A program made the position numbers and the translations under genes. Positions 34,973 through 42,313 of a stretch of 64,000 bases of DNA are shown here, piece by piece; positions within the stretch are counted from its first letter, which is position 1, and the number at the start of each line of letters is the position of its first letter. The notes under the pieces were generated by a model, which searched no databases, was not told the DNA's origin, and worked only from the letters and a program-made list of their open reading frames with translations. This DNA comes from Ga0077560 sp046330435. Lineage in GTDB: Bacteria > Actinomycetota > Thermoleophilia > Miltoncostaeales > Miltoncostaeaceae. The stretch spans positions 62,001-126,000 of the forward strand of contig JAXLST010000011.1 of the NCBI GenBank assembly GCA_046330435.1. Reading direction: 5' to 3'.

Positions 34973-36663
34973 CAGAAGAGCCTCCCGGTGAGCGCCTCGG
35001 CGAGGGGCCCCAGTGCGAGGGCCGGGAAGAAGCTCAGGGCGCCGACCAGCAGGACGGTGCCGACCAGCAGCGCGACGAAGACCGGCGACGACGACGGCAT
35101 GGTCCCGGGGCCCTCGGGACGGCGCTGCTGCGCCGCCAGGGTCCCCGCCAGCGCGAGCACGGGGACGATCACCCCGAAGCGGCCGATGAGCATCGCGACG
35201 CCGAGCATGAGGTTGTAGAAGTCGGTGTTGGCCGACAGGCTCGCGAACGCCGAGCCGTTGTTGTTCCAGGCCGACGCGAAGGCGTAGAGGATCTCGCTGA
35301 ACCCGTGCGGCCCGCCGTTGAGCGGACCGGCCGTGCCGGCGCCGGAGACCGAGGCGATGGCCGCGGTCACGAGGAACCCGACGGGCATCACCAGCACGCC
35401 CAGCAGCGCGAGCCGGACCTCCCGCGACCCGATCTTCTTGCCGAGCAGCTCGGGGGTGCGGCCGATCATGAGGCCGCCGATGAACACGGCGACCAGGACG
35501 AACAGCAGCATCCCGTAGAGGCCCGCCCCGACCCCGCCGGGAGCGACCTCGCCCAGCAGCATCATCGCCATCTGCACGCCGCCGGCGGTCGCGGTGTACG
35601 AGCCGTGCATGGAGTTCACCGCGCCCGTGGACGTGGCGGTGGTCGCGACCGACCACGTCGCAGCCTCGTCGATCGTGAACCGCTGCTCCTTGCCCTCCAT
35701 GTTGGGCGCCACCCGGTATCCGGCGGCGACCAGGGCCGGGCTGGTGTGGTGCTCGGCGACGACCGCGGTGGTGATGCCCGCGCCCAGCAGGACGAGCATC
35801 GCCGCGAGGATCGCGACGCCCTCTCGGCGACGGCCGACCATCCGGCCGTAGAGGAAGGCGAAGGCGAAGGGGATGACCAGGAGCGCCCAGTTCTCGAGCA
35901 TGTTGGTGAGCGCCGTGGGGTTGGACAGCGGGTGGGAGGAGTTCGCGTTGAAGGTGCCCCCGCCATTGGTCCCGATCTCCTTGATCGCCTCCTGCGAGGC
36001 GAAGGGGCCGAGGGCGATGTGCTGCACCCCGCCCTCGAGCGTCCGGACCGTCTCGGTGCCGCCGAAGGTCATCACCGCGCCGCGGGCGACCAGGACCACG
36101 GCCAGGACCAGGCAGATGGGCAGCAGCACGTAGAGGGTGCCGCGCACCAGATCGGCCCAGAAGTTGCCCACCGTGCCGGAGCGGGACCTGGCGATGCCCC
36201 GCACCAGGGCGACGGCCACGGCCATGCCGACGGCCGCGGACGCGAAGTTCTGCACCGACAGGCCGCTCAGCTGCGTGAGCTGCGACATCGTCTGCTCGGG
36301 GACGTAGCTCTGCCAGTTCGTGTTGGTGACGAAGCTGACGGCCGTGTTGAACGACAGCGCGGCCGACACGGCCCCCAGGCCGTCCGGGTTGAGGGGCAGG
36401 TGCCCCTGAAGGCGCTGCAGGCCGTACAGGAGCAGGAACGAGACGCCGGAGAACAGCAGCACGCAGCGCGTGTACGCCCCCCATCCCTGCTCGCGCTCCG
36501 GATCGGTGCGCAGCGCGCGGTACATCGCGCGCTCGGCCGGGCCCAGCACGCGCCCCGCCGGGCCGGTACGCCCCTCGTACACCCGCTGCAGCCAGGCCGA
36601 CAGCGGCAGGGCCGCGGCGACGGCGAGCGCGATGAGGACAACCGGGAAGGCCGCCTCCCGCAT
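34972..36663 (-). CDS. kdpA: Potassium-transporting ATPase KdpA subunit
   Basis: 563 residues, about 10 helices, four K+-channel-like pore repeats. SALSFNTAVSFVTNTNWQSY near residue 120 is the first selectivity filter, TNGGGTFNANSSHPLSNPTALTN the second; further filter-like loops occur at SMHGSYTATAGGVQ and FASAWNNNGSAFASLS. It is the K+-binding, KcsA-like channel subunit of the complex. ATG 36663 overlaps the kdpF stop by one base. Confidence 0.97.
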   Translation of the reverse strand: MREAAFPVVLIALAVAAALPLSAWLQRVYEGRTGPAGRVLGPAERAMYRALRTDPEREQGWGAYTRCVLLFSGVSFLLLYGLQRLQGHLPLNPDGLGAVSAALSFNTAVSFVTNTNWQSYVPEQTMSQLTQLSGLSVQNFASAAVGMAVAVALVRGIARSRSGTVGNFWADLVRGTLYVLLPICLVLAVVLVARGAVMTFGGTETVRTLEGGVQHIALGPFASQEAIKEIGTNGGGTFNANSSHPLSNPTALTNMLENWALLVIPFAFAFLYGRMVGRRREGVAILAAMLVLLGAGITTAVVAEHHTSPALVAAGYRVAPNMEGKEQRFTIDEAATWSVATTATSTGAVNSMHGSYTATAGGVQMAMMLLGEVAPGGVGAGLYGMLLFVLVAVFIGGLMIGRTPELLGKKIGSREVRLALLGVLVMPVGFLVTAAIASVSGAGTAGPLNGGPHGFSEILYAFASAWNNNGSAFASLSANTDFYNLMLGVAMLIGRFGVIVPVLALAGTLAAQQRRPEGPGTMPSSSPVFVALLVGTVLLVGALSFFPALALGPLAEALTGRLF

Positions 36664-36752
36664 CAGAAGCGCTCCGGGAACAGCAGCGCGGCGAGCAGGT
36701 AGCCCGCCAGGGCCACGGCCACGACCAGGCCCACGATGTCGGAGGCACTCAC
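36663..36752 (-). CDS. kdpF: Potassium-transporting ATPase KdpF subunit, 29 aa
   Basis: Tiny gene from GTG 36752: one membrane helix (IVGLVVAVALAGYLLAALLF) ending in the PERF tail that is typical of KdpF. It stabilises the KdpABC complex and occupies its usual place directly before kdpA, sharing TGATG with it. Its GTG overlaps the stop of an upstream 27-codon frame (GTGA). Confidence 0.92.
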   Translation of the reverse strand: MSASDIVGLVVAVALAGYLLAALLFPERF

Positions 36753-36832
36753 TTCAGCCGCTCCAGCCCGGCCCGGTAGAGGCCCATCAGCGCGAGGATC
36801 CCGAGGCCGATGGCCAGGCAGATGACGTCCAT
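36749..36832 (-). CDS. 27-aa single-helix small protein, first gene of the kdp operon
   Basis: From ATG 36832 a 28-codon frame starts MDVICLAIGLGILAL and ends GLERLK. It is one hydrophobic helix followed by a short basic tail. It overlaps kdpF in a GTGA and has a TACCGT box 7 nt before the ATG, so it is the first frame of the predicted leaderless kdp mRNA. The helix-plus-tail design and strict coupling argue for a real membrane peptide, possibly an extra Kdp-associated subunit. It could instead act only as a translational starter for kdpF. Confidence 0.65.
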   Translation of the reverse strand: MDVICLAIGLGILALMGLYRAGLERLK

Positions 36833-36839
36833 GCGACGC

Positions 36840-36845
36840 ACGGTA
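36840..36845 (-). promoter_or_regulatory. -10 box TACCGT, promoter of the kdp operon
   Basis: TACCGT on the minus strand, 7 nt before ATG 36832; predicts a leaderless kdp mRNA starting with the 27-codon frame. Confidence 0.5.
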
Positions 36846-36857
36846 GGAGCGTCCGCG

Positions 36858-36906
36858 TGAAGGCGGTGCAAGGGCGGCGGCCCTGCGCGTGAAGGGCGGC
36901 TGAAGG
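36858..36906. repeat. Three TGAAGG direct repeats, candidate KdpE operator
   Basis: TGAAGG at 36858, 36890 and 36901. The first two are within longer copies of CGCGTGAAGG (36854-36863 and 36886-36895). Spacings are 32 and 11 bp, multiples of one helical turn, as expected for OmpR-family dimers on direct repeats. They lie in the 112-nt gap between the kdp operon and the divergent KdpD-N gene, just upstream of both -10 boxes. Confidence 0.4.
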
Positions 36907-36932
36907 CCTGCCGGCGGCGTGCCCGCAGGGCC

Positions 36933-36938
36933 TACGCT
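36933..36938 (+). promoter_or_regulatory. -10 box TACGCT, leaderless promoter of the KdpD N-domain gene
   Basis: TACGCT, 6 nt before GTG 36945. Confidence 0.5.
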
Positions 36939-36944
36939 CACGGC

Positions 36945-38024
36945 GTGGAGACGCCTCGCATACCGGGCCGCGGCCACCTGGTGGTGTACCTGGGGGCCGC
37001 GGCCGGGGTCGGGAAGACCTACGCCATGCTCGGCGAGGCGCGCCTCGCGGCGGAGGAGGGCGTGGATCTGGTGGTGGGCTACCTGGAGCCCCACGGGAGG
37101 GCCGCGACCGAGGACCGGGCCCGGGGTCTCGAGCGCGCGCCCGTCCTGTCCGTGGGGCCCGGTGGGAGGGCCGGCACCGAACCGGATGTGCCGTGGCTGC
37201 TGGACCGGCGGCCGACCGTCGTGCTCGTGGACGAGCTCGCCCACGCGTACGCGACCGGGGAGCCGCCGCGCCGCCGCCACCAGGACGTGCGGGAGCTCCT
37301 GGACCGGGGCATCGACGTGTGGACCACCCTCAACGTGCAGCACCTGGAGGGGCTTGGCGCCCGCGTGCGGAGCCTCACCGGCGTGGAGGTGCGGGAGACC
37401 GTGCCCGACCACCTGGTGCACGGGGCGGACGAGATCCGCCTGGTCGACCTGTCGCCCGACGCACTCCGAGAGCGCATCGCGAGAGGTCTCGTGTACCCAC
37501 CGGAACGGATCGGCCCGGCCCTGGAGGGCTTCTTCACCGTCGCGAACCTCACGGCGCTGCGGGCCCTGGTGCTGCACGAACTGGCGGAGGTGGCCGCCGC
37601 GCGCTTCGCCGCGGTCACCGGCGACCGATTGCTCACCCAGGCGGAGCGGGTGCTGGTGCCGGTCACCGGGGCCGGGGACGACGGCGCGACGCTGCGCGAG
37701 GCGGCACGCGTCGCGCGGCGCGTGGAGGGCGACCTGCTGGTGCTGCTCGTCGAGCCTGACGCCGGCGTCCCAGAGGCGGACCGTCCACGGCTCGACGAGA
37801 TGGAGGCCCTGGCGGAGAGCCTGGGCGGCACGGTCCTCCGGCGCCGCGACGACGACGCCGTGGCGGCCGTCGCCGCCGAGGTGGCGGCCCAGGTCGCGAC
37901 GCGGGTGGTGCTGCCGCGCCCCCGCGTCGAGGGGATTGCCGGGGTGCTGGCGCTGCGCCCCCTCGCCCGGCTGCTGCGCTCGGTCCCCGGGATCGACGTC
38001 CAGTTGGTGGACGCCGGCGACTAG
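36945..38024 (+). CDS. Stand-alone KdpD N-terminal sensor protein (KdpD plus Usp domains)
   Basis: 359 residues. Residues 8-210 are the KdpD domain: Walker A GAAAGVGKTYAML (17-29), YLEPHGR, Walker B VLVDELAHAY, and DVWTTLNVQHLEGL. Residues about 225-358 are a Usp-like domain (RVLVPVTGAGDDGATLREAARVA). The frame then stops: there are no DUF4118 helices, GAF or kinase domains. Those parts are in the separate gene at 30890-32368. In E. coli this half binds ATP and c-di-AMP-type or K+-related signals and tunes kinase and phosphatase activity; here it must act in trans. It overlaps a convergent phosphatase gene by 4 nt. Confidence 0.92.
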   Translation: METPRIPGRGHLVVYLGAAAGVGKTYAMLGEARLAAEEGVDLVVGYLEPHGRAATEDRARGLERAPVLSVGPGGRAGTEPDVPWLLDRRPTVVLVDELAHAYATGEPPRRRHQDVRELLDRGIDVWTTLNVQHLEGLGARVRSLTGVEVRETVPDHLVHGADEIRLVDLSPDALRERIARGLVYPPERIGPALEGFFTVANLTALRALVLHELAEVAAARFAAVTGDRLLTQAERVLVPVTGAGDDGATLREAARVARRVEGDLLVLLVEPDAGVPEADRPRLDEMEALAESLGGTVLRRRDDDAVAAVAAEVAAQVATRVVLPRPRVEGIAGVLALRPLARLLRSVPGIDVQLVDAGD

Positions 38025-39091
38025 GGCAGCGCCCGCTCCAGCCGGTCGCGCTCCGTGCCATCCGCGTCGAGGTACCGGAACGCCACCCGGCCCGGGGAGA
38101 CGTCCACCCGCAACAGGCCGAACGGCGGTATGAAGACCCGGGCGTCCGGGCTGCGCGGGGTGTTGCCCTCGCTCGCCGGCGCGCCGCCGGTGCCGACCGT
38201 CAGCAGGGGCAGCCCGGGCGCGTCCGGCGACGTGCGCCGCTCGTAGGCGTGCAGGTGGCCGCTCAGCACGGCGGCCACGGGCCGGCCGGCGAGCGCCCGC
38301 AGCACCGGGTTGCCGGCCTTCAGCGGCTGGTGGACCACCACGAACCGCGCCGAGGGACCGGGCCGTGACAGGGCCCGTTGCAGGAAGGGCACGTCGCCGG
38401 GGTCCCCGCGCAGGCCCAGCCCGATGAACTGCAGCGGGCCGTACCGCCAGTCGAAGCGGTCGCCGCCGCCCGGCCACTCCAGGGCCTCCACCAGGGCCCG
38501 CCGGCCGTCGGGGAAGGCGATGTCGTGGTCGCCCACCACGCCGATGTTGGGGGCGTTGGCCATGAGCTCGCGCAGCGGGACGAAGATGTTGGGGTCGAGC
38601 AGGTCCGGCACCGCCGCGAGGTAGCTGTTGTCCCCGGTGGTGATGAGGAACCGCGGTCGCTGGGCGACGGCGGTCGCGGCGACGGCGCGCTCCCCGTCGG
38701 TGGCGGCCCCGTAGTCCCCGAAGGCCACGAACGTGAGCGTCCCGGTGAGCGCCGCGGGGGCCGTGGTGAACGTGCCGGCCGCGGTGGTGTCCCCGGCCCG
38801 CGCGGTCCACCGGTAGGCGGTGTCGGGCCGCAGGCCGGTGAATGTGCCGTCCACCGCCCGGACGGCGGTGCCGTCCGGCGCGGTCGCGGTCGCGGTGACC
38901 GTGCGGCCGGCCGGCGCGATCCACCGCAGGCGTGCCGTGCCGGTGCCGACCGCCACCAGGTAGGGGCCGCGGGCGAACGGCTCCGCCCGCACCGCCGCGC
39001 CGTCGTCACCGCCGCGCGTCGCGATGAGGACCGCGGTGACCACCGCGGCCACGACGGCGGCGACCATCACGGGGATGCGGCGGGAGCCCAT
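38021..39091 (-). CDS. Secreted/anchored purple-acid-phosphatase-like metallophosphoesterase
   Basis: 356 residues. An N-terminal membrane anchor or signal (VMVAAVVAAVVTAVLIA) is followed by a fibronectin-like domain at about 40-110 (PYLVAVGTGTARLRWIAP, LRPDTAYRWTARAG) and a metallophosphoesterase domain with FGDYG, ITTGDNSYL, VGDHD, VVHQP and LSGHLHAYERR. The usual GNH(D/E) block reads GDHD, so a bridging-metal Asn is replaced by Asp. ATG 39091 has GATCAT 6 nt upstream; the longer start at 39109 is less likely. Likely extracellular phosphate scavenging. Confidence 0.85.
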   Translation of the reverse strand: MGSRRIPVMVAAVVAAVVTAVLIATRGGDDGAAVRAEPFARGPYLVAVGTGTARLRWIAPAGRTVTATATAPDGTAVRAVDGTFTGLRPDTAYRWTARAGDTTAAGTFTTAPAALTGTLTFVAFGDYGAATDGERAVAATAVAQRPRFLITTGDNSYLAAVPDLLDPNIFVPLRELMANAPNIGVVGDHDIAFPDGRRALVEALEWPGGGDRFDWRYGPLQFIGLGLRGDPGDVPFLQRALSRPGPSARFVVVHQPLKAGNPVLRALAGRPVAAVLSGHLHAYERRTSPDAPGLPLLTVGTGGAPASEGNTPRSPDARVFIPPFGLLRVDVSPGRVAFRYLDADGTERDRLERALP

Positions 39092-39097
39092 GGCCCG

Positions 39098-39103
39098 ATG
39101 ATC
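39098..39103 (-). promoter_or_regulatory. -10-like box GATCAT of the phosphatase gene
   Basis: GATCAT on the minus strand, 6 nt before ATG 39091; fits the nAnnnT pattern, weaker than the TANNNT boxes. Confidence 0.3.
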
Positions 39104-39132
39104 CCCCACGTCGTCGCCGGGGCGCCCGGGGA

Positions 39133-39138
39133 TATGGT
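39133..39138 (+). promoter_or_regulatory. -10 box TATGGT, leaderless promoter of serB
   Basis: TATGGT, 6 nt before GTG 39145, in the 53-nt gap between the divergent phosphatase and serB. Confidence 0.5.
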
Positions 39139-39144
39139 TCAGGC

Positions 39145-40371
39145 GTGGCCAACCCCTCAGCCGCGACCCCGGGCCCGCCGGGCGACCTCGACACGCGCGA
39201 ATCCCTCCTGGTCACCGTCACGGGCGCCGACCGGCCGGGGGTCACCCACGCGGTGTTCAGCGCCCTGACCCTGCCGGGCGTCGAGGTGCTGGACGTGGAG
39301 CAGGTGGTCGTTCGCGGCAACCTGGTGCTGGGCGTCCTGGTCGCGGGGGCCGCCGACCAGGCGGGCGCCGAGGCCGCGGTCCGCGCGGCGTGCGAGCCGC
39401 TGGGCGTGTCCGTCACGTTCACGCCGGGCCGCGGGGACAACGCCCACCGGCGTCCGGCGCATCTGCACGTCACGGTGATCGCCCAGCCGCTGCTGCCGGG
39501 CACGGTGGCGGACATCGCCGGCCACCTGGCCGGGCGCGGCGCGAACATCGACCGCGTGCGCCGCCTGTCCCGGTGGCCGGTCACCACCATCGAGTTCGAC
39601 GTGTCCGGCGACGACGCCGACGTGCTGCGCCGCGAGCTCGCCGCCGCGGCCGCCCACCACGAGGTGGACATCGCCGTGTCACCGTCCGGCCTGGCCCGCC
39701 GCGGCCGCCGGCTGGTGGTGATGGACGTGGACTCCACGCTCATCCAGGACGAGGTCATCGAGCTGCTGGCCGCGCACGCGGGCCGGGAGGCGGAGGTGGC
39801 GGCGGTGACCGAGCGCGCGATGCGCGGGGAGCTGGACTTCGCCGCGAGCCTGCACGAGCGCGTCGCGTGCCTGGCCGGGCTGCCGGAGTCGGTCATCGGG
39901 GAGGTGCGGGAGGCGGTGCGCCTCACCCCCGGCGCCCGGACCCTGTGCCGCACCCTCGGGCGGCTCGGCTTCACGCTGGCCGTGGTGTCCGGCGGGTTCA
40001 TCGAGGTCGTGGGGCCCCTCGCCGAGGAGCTCGGCATCCACCACGCGCACGCCAACCGCCTGGAGGTGCGCGACGGGGTGCTCACCGGCCGCGTGACCGG
40101 CACTGTGGTGGACCGGGCGGAGAAGGCGGCGGCGCTGCGCCGGTTCGCCGCCGCGGAGGGCCTGCCCCTGAGCCGGACGGTCGCGGTGGGCGACGGCGCC
40201 AACGACCTGGACATGCTCGCCGCGGCGGGCCTCGGCATCGCCTTCAACGCCAAGCCGGTGGTGCAGGCCCAGGCCGACACCTCCGTGAACGTCCCGTACC
40301 TGGACGCCGTGCTCTACCTGCTGGGCATCCCCCGGCAGGAGATCGAGGAGGCCGACGCCCAGGAGGCGTGA
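39145..40371 (+). CDS. serB: Phosphoserine phosphatase SerB with N-terminal ACT domains
   Basis: 408 residues. Two ACT-type modules occupy about 12-90 (LLVTVTGADRPGVTHAVFSAL) and 105-180 (HVTVIAQPLLPGTVADIAGHL). The HAD phosphatase follows from about 188: nucleophile motif VVMDVDSTLI, VSGGFIEVVGPLAEELGI, and KAAALRRF to VAVGDGANDLDML with the metal Asp pair. It releases serine from phosphoserine; the ACT domains suggest serine feedback, as in mycobacterial SerB2. Confidence 0.94.
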   Translation: MANPSAATPGPPGDLDTRESLLVTVTGADRPGVTHAVFSALTLPGVEVLDVEQVVVRGNLVLGVLVAGAADQAGAEAAVRAACEPLGVSVTFTPGRGDNAHRRPAHLHVTVIAQPLLPGTVADIAGHLAGRGANIDRVRRLSRWPVTTIEFDVSGDDADVLRRELAAAAAHHEVDIAVSPSGLARRGRRLVVMDVDSTLIQDEVIELLAAHAGREAEVAAVTERAMRGELDFAASLHERVACLAGLPESVIGEVREAVRLTPGARTLCRTLGRLGFTLAVVSGGFIEVVGPLAEELGIHHAHANRLEVRDGVLTGRVTGTVVDRAEKAAALRRFAAAEGLPLSRTVAVGDGANDLDMLAAAGLGIAFNAKPVVQAQADTSVNVPYLDAVLYLLGIPRQEIEEADAQEA

Positions 40372-40377
40372 CCGGCG

Positions 40378-40755
40378 TCAGGCCGGCAGGCGCTCCCGGA
40401 CCCGGTCGGTGAGCTCCACCACGTAGGGCAGCGCGCGCAGCTCGGCGGCGGTCACCGGCAGCCCCCGCTCCCGGGCCAGCCCGGCCAGCCACTCGTAGGG
40501 GTGGTCCTCCGTGACGGGGTCGTCGTCCGGGAGCACCGTGTTGAGTACGTCCCGGGTGATCGCCTCCGCCGTGGCGTGCTCCCAGATGTCGCCGTCCGGG
40601 TGGATGGTGGCGGTGTAGCCCCGGTCGGCGTGCAGGACGATCCGGCGGCCGTCCTCGGTGTCGATGAACTCGCTGACGCTGATCCGCAGCTGCCGCGGGT
40701 CGCCGTTGCCCGAGGGGTCGAGGTCCGCGATCGCGCCGAGCCGGATGATGGCCAT
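40378..40755 (-). CDS. Hypothetical protein, 125 aa, divergent from heliorhodopsin
   Basis: Not recognised. It is a small soluble acidic protein: a beta-rich N-terminal half (RQLRISVSEFIDTEDG, RIVLHADRGYTATIHPDGDI) and a helical C-terminal half (YEWLAGLARERGLPVTAAEL). It shares a 69-nt intergenic region with the heliorhodopsin gene, so the two may share regulation. ATG 40755 is chosen; an upstream in-frame ATG at 40767 would add four residues. Confidence 0.65.
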   Translation of the reverse strand: MAIIRLGAIADLDPSGNGDPRQLRISVSEFIDTEDGRRIVLHADRGYTATIHPDGDIWEHATAEAITRDVLNTVLPDDDPVTEDHPYEWLAGLARERGLPVTAAELRALPYVVELTDRVRERLPA

Positions 40756-40824
40756 GGCCCGGATCATGCCATCGGCGGACGGATCCCCTTTTACCGGGGC
40801 CCATGGAACGGGAACCTTTCTCCC

Positions 40825-41607
40825 ATGACCTCCTCCCCCTCCCCCGCCGAGGCGGCCGGCCTGCGCCGCCTGCGCCTGGGCAACGCCGGCCTGGCCGTGC
40901 TGCACCTCGCCCAGGCCATCGTCATCCTGCTGCTGTCCAACGACTTCACGCTGCCCATCACGGGGGCGTTCCTCGACGCCCAGCCGGGCAGCCCCATCCC
41001 ACCGCAGGAGACCCTGTTCGACGTCCCGCTGGGCCCCGCGGTCGCCGCGTTCCTGCTGCTCGCCGCCGTCGACCACGCGCTGGTCGCCGCCCCCGGCGTG
41101 CACGGGTGGTACGAGCGCCGCCTGCTGGCCGGCGAGAGCCCGGCCCGGTGGCTGGAGTACTCGCTGTCGGCGACGCTGATGGTGATCCTCATCGCGATGC
41201 TCACCGGCGTCGCAGACATCGGCGCGGTGATCGGCATCGCCGGCGCCAACGTCGCGATGATCCTGTTCGGGTGGCTCATGGAACGCGCCAACCGCGACCG
41301 CCGCGAGGGCGTCGACTGGCTGCCGTTCATCTTCGGGTCGATCGCCGGCGCGGTGCCGTGGATCATCATCACCGTGTCGATCGGCGGGTCCCTGTCGAAG
41401 GGCGACGGGCCGCCCACGTTCGTCTACGCGATCTTCGTGACCCTTCTGGTGCTGTTCTTCAGCTTCGCCGTCAACCAGGCGCTGCAGTTCGCACGGAAGG
41501 GCCCGTGGCGGCGGCGGTTCACCGCCGAGTGGGGCTACCTGGTGCTGAGCCTCACGGCCAAGAGCGTGCTGGCCTGGCAGGTGTTCGCGAACGCGCTGGT
41601 GCTCTGA
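40825..41607 (+). CDS. Heliorhodopsin
   Basis: 260 residues, seven membrane helices, inside-out topology typical of heliorhodopsins. Diagnostic residues: retinal Schiff-base K246 in the last helix (SLTAKSVLAWQVFAN); counterion E111 in helix 3 (RWLEYSLSATLMV); cavity histidines H27 (LAVLHLAQ) and H84 (AAVDHALV); helix 4 ADIGAVIGIAGANVAMILFGW. Heliorhodopsins bind retinal, have a long photocycle and do not pump ions in characterised cases; a signalling role is proposed. No retinal synthesis gene (blh, crt) is in the window. ATG 40825 is preceded by a weak GGGAACC. Confidence 0.93.
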   Translation: MTSSPSPAEAAGLRRLRLGNAGLAVLHLAQAIVILLLSNDFTLPITGAFLDAQPGSPIPPQETLFDVPLGPAVAAFLLLAAVDHALVAAPGVHGWYERRLLAGESPARWLEYSLSATLMVILIAMLTGVADIGAVIGIAGANVAMILFGWLMERANRDRREGVDWLPFIFGSIAGAVPWIIITVSIGGSLSKGDGPPTFVYAIFVTLLVLFFSFAVNQALQFARKGPWRRRFTAEWGYLVLSLTAKSVLAWQVFANALVL

Positions 41608-41618
41608 CCGCGTGACCG

Positions 41619-41658
41619 TGGCCATTGACCGCCGCGGTGGTCAATTGGCCACCGCGGC
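41619..41658. terminator. Two overlapping, mutually exclusive hairpins between heliorhodopsin and the POR operon
   Basis: Stem A: TGGCCATTGACC (41619-41630) pairs with GGTCAATTGGCCA (41639-41651) with one bulge. Stem B: GCCGCGGTGG (41631-41640) pairs perfectly with CCACCGCGGC (41649-41658) around an 8-nt loop. The right arm of A overlaps both arms of B, so only one can form. No T-run. This may be a terminator for heliorhodopsin or an attenuator-like switch before the POR genes. Confidence 0.5.
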
Positions 41659-41734
41659 ATCCGCCCTTCCCCCGCCCACCGGCTGCGTGCCCGCCCCGAT
41701 GCCGGGGCCCCGCTCCGGGCGGGAGGGTTGGGCC

Positions 41735-42313
41735 ATGTTCCAGGTGCGCATCCACGGGCGCGGCGGGCAGGGGGTGGTCACCGCCGCCGAGTTGCTGAGC
41801 GTGGCGGCGTTCGCCGAGGGCCGCACGGCGCAGGCCTTCCCGAGCTTCGGGTCGGAGCGGACCGGCGCGCCGGTGGTGGCGTTCTGCCGCATCGCGGACG
41901 GCCCCATCCGCACGCGTGAGCCCATCGCCGAGCCGGACGCACTGATCGTCCAGGACGCCACCCTGCTGCACCAGGTGGACGTGTTCGGCGGCCTGCGGCC
42001 CGACGGCTACATCCTGCTCAACTCGCCGCGCACGTTCGACGAGCTGGGGATCGCGGAGCTCACCACCCGCTTCCGGCACGAGCGGCTGCTCACGGTGCCG
42101 GCCACCGAGATCGCCCTGCGGCACCTGGGGCGGCCCATCCCGAACGCGGTGCTGCTGGGCGGGTTCAGCGCGATCAGCGGGGTGGTGAGCCTGCCGTCCA
42201 TCGCCGCCGCGCTGCGGGAGCGCTTCCCGGAGCGGCTGGCCGAGCAGAACGTGGCGGCGGCGCAGGAGGCCCACGACTGGGTGGAGGCGGAGATGCGGGA
42301 GCTGGCCCGATGA
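41735..42313 (+). CDS. 2-oxoacid:ferredoxin oxidoreductase, gamma subunit
   Basis: 192 residues. QVRIHGRGGQGVVTAAELLSVAAF is the gamma-domain signature and QAFPSFGSERTGAPVVAF the second block. Together with the next two genes it forms a split pyruvate/2-oxoacid synthase that cleaves 2-oxo acids with CoA and passes electrons to ferredoxin. GGGAGGGTTGG precedes ATG 41735. It overlaps the alpha gene in an ATGA. Confidence 0.93.
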   Translation: MFQVRIHGRGGQGVVTAAELLSVAAFAEGRTAQAFPSFGSERTGAPVVAFCRIADGPIRTREPIAEPDALIVQDATLLHQVDVFGGLRPDGYILLNSPRTFDELGIAELTTRFRHERLLTVPATEIALRHLGRPIPNAVLLGGFSAISGVVSLPSIAAALRERFPERLAEQNVAAAQEAHDWVEAEMRELAR

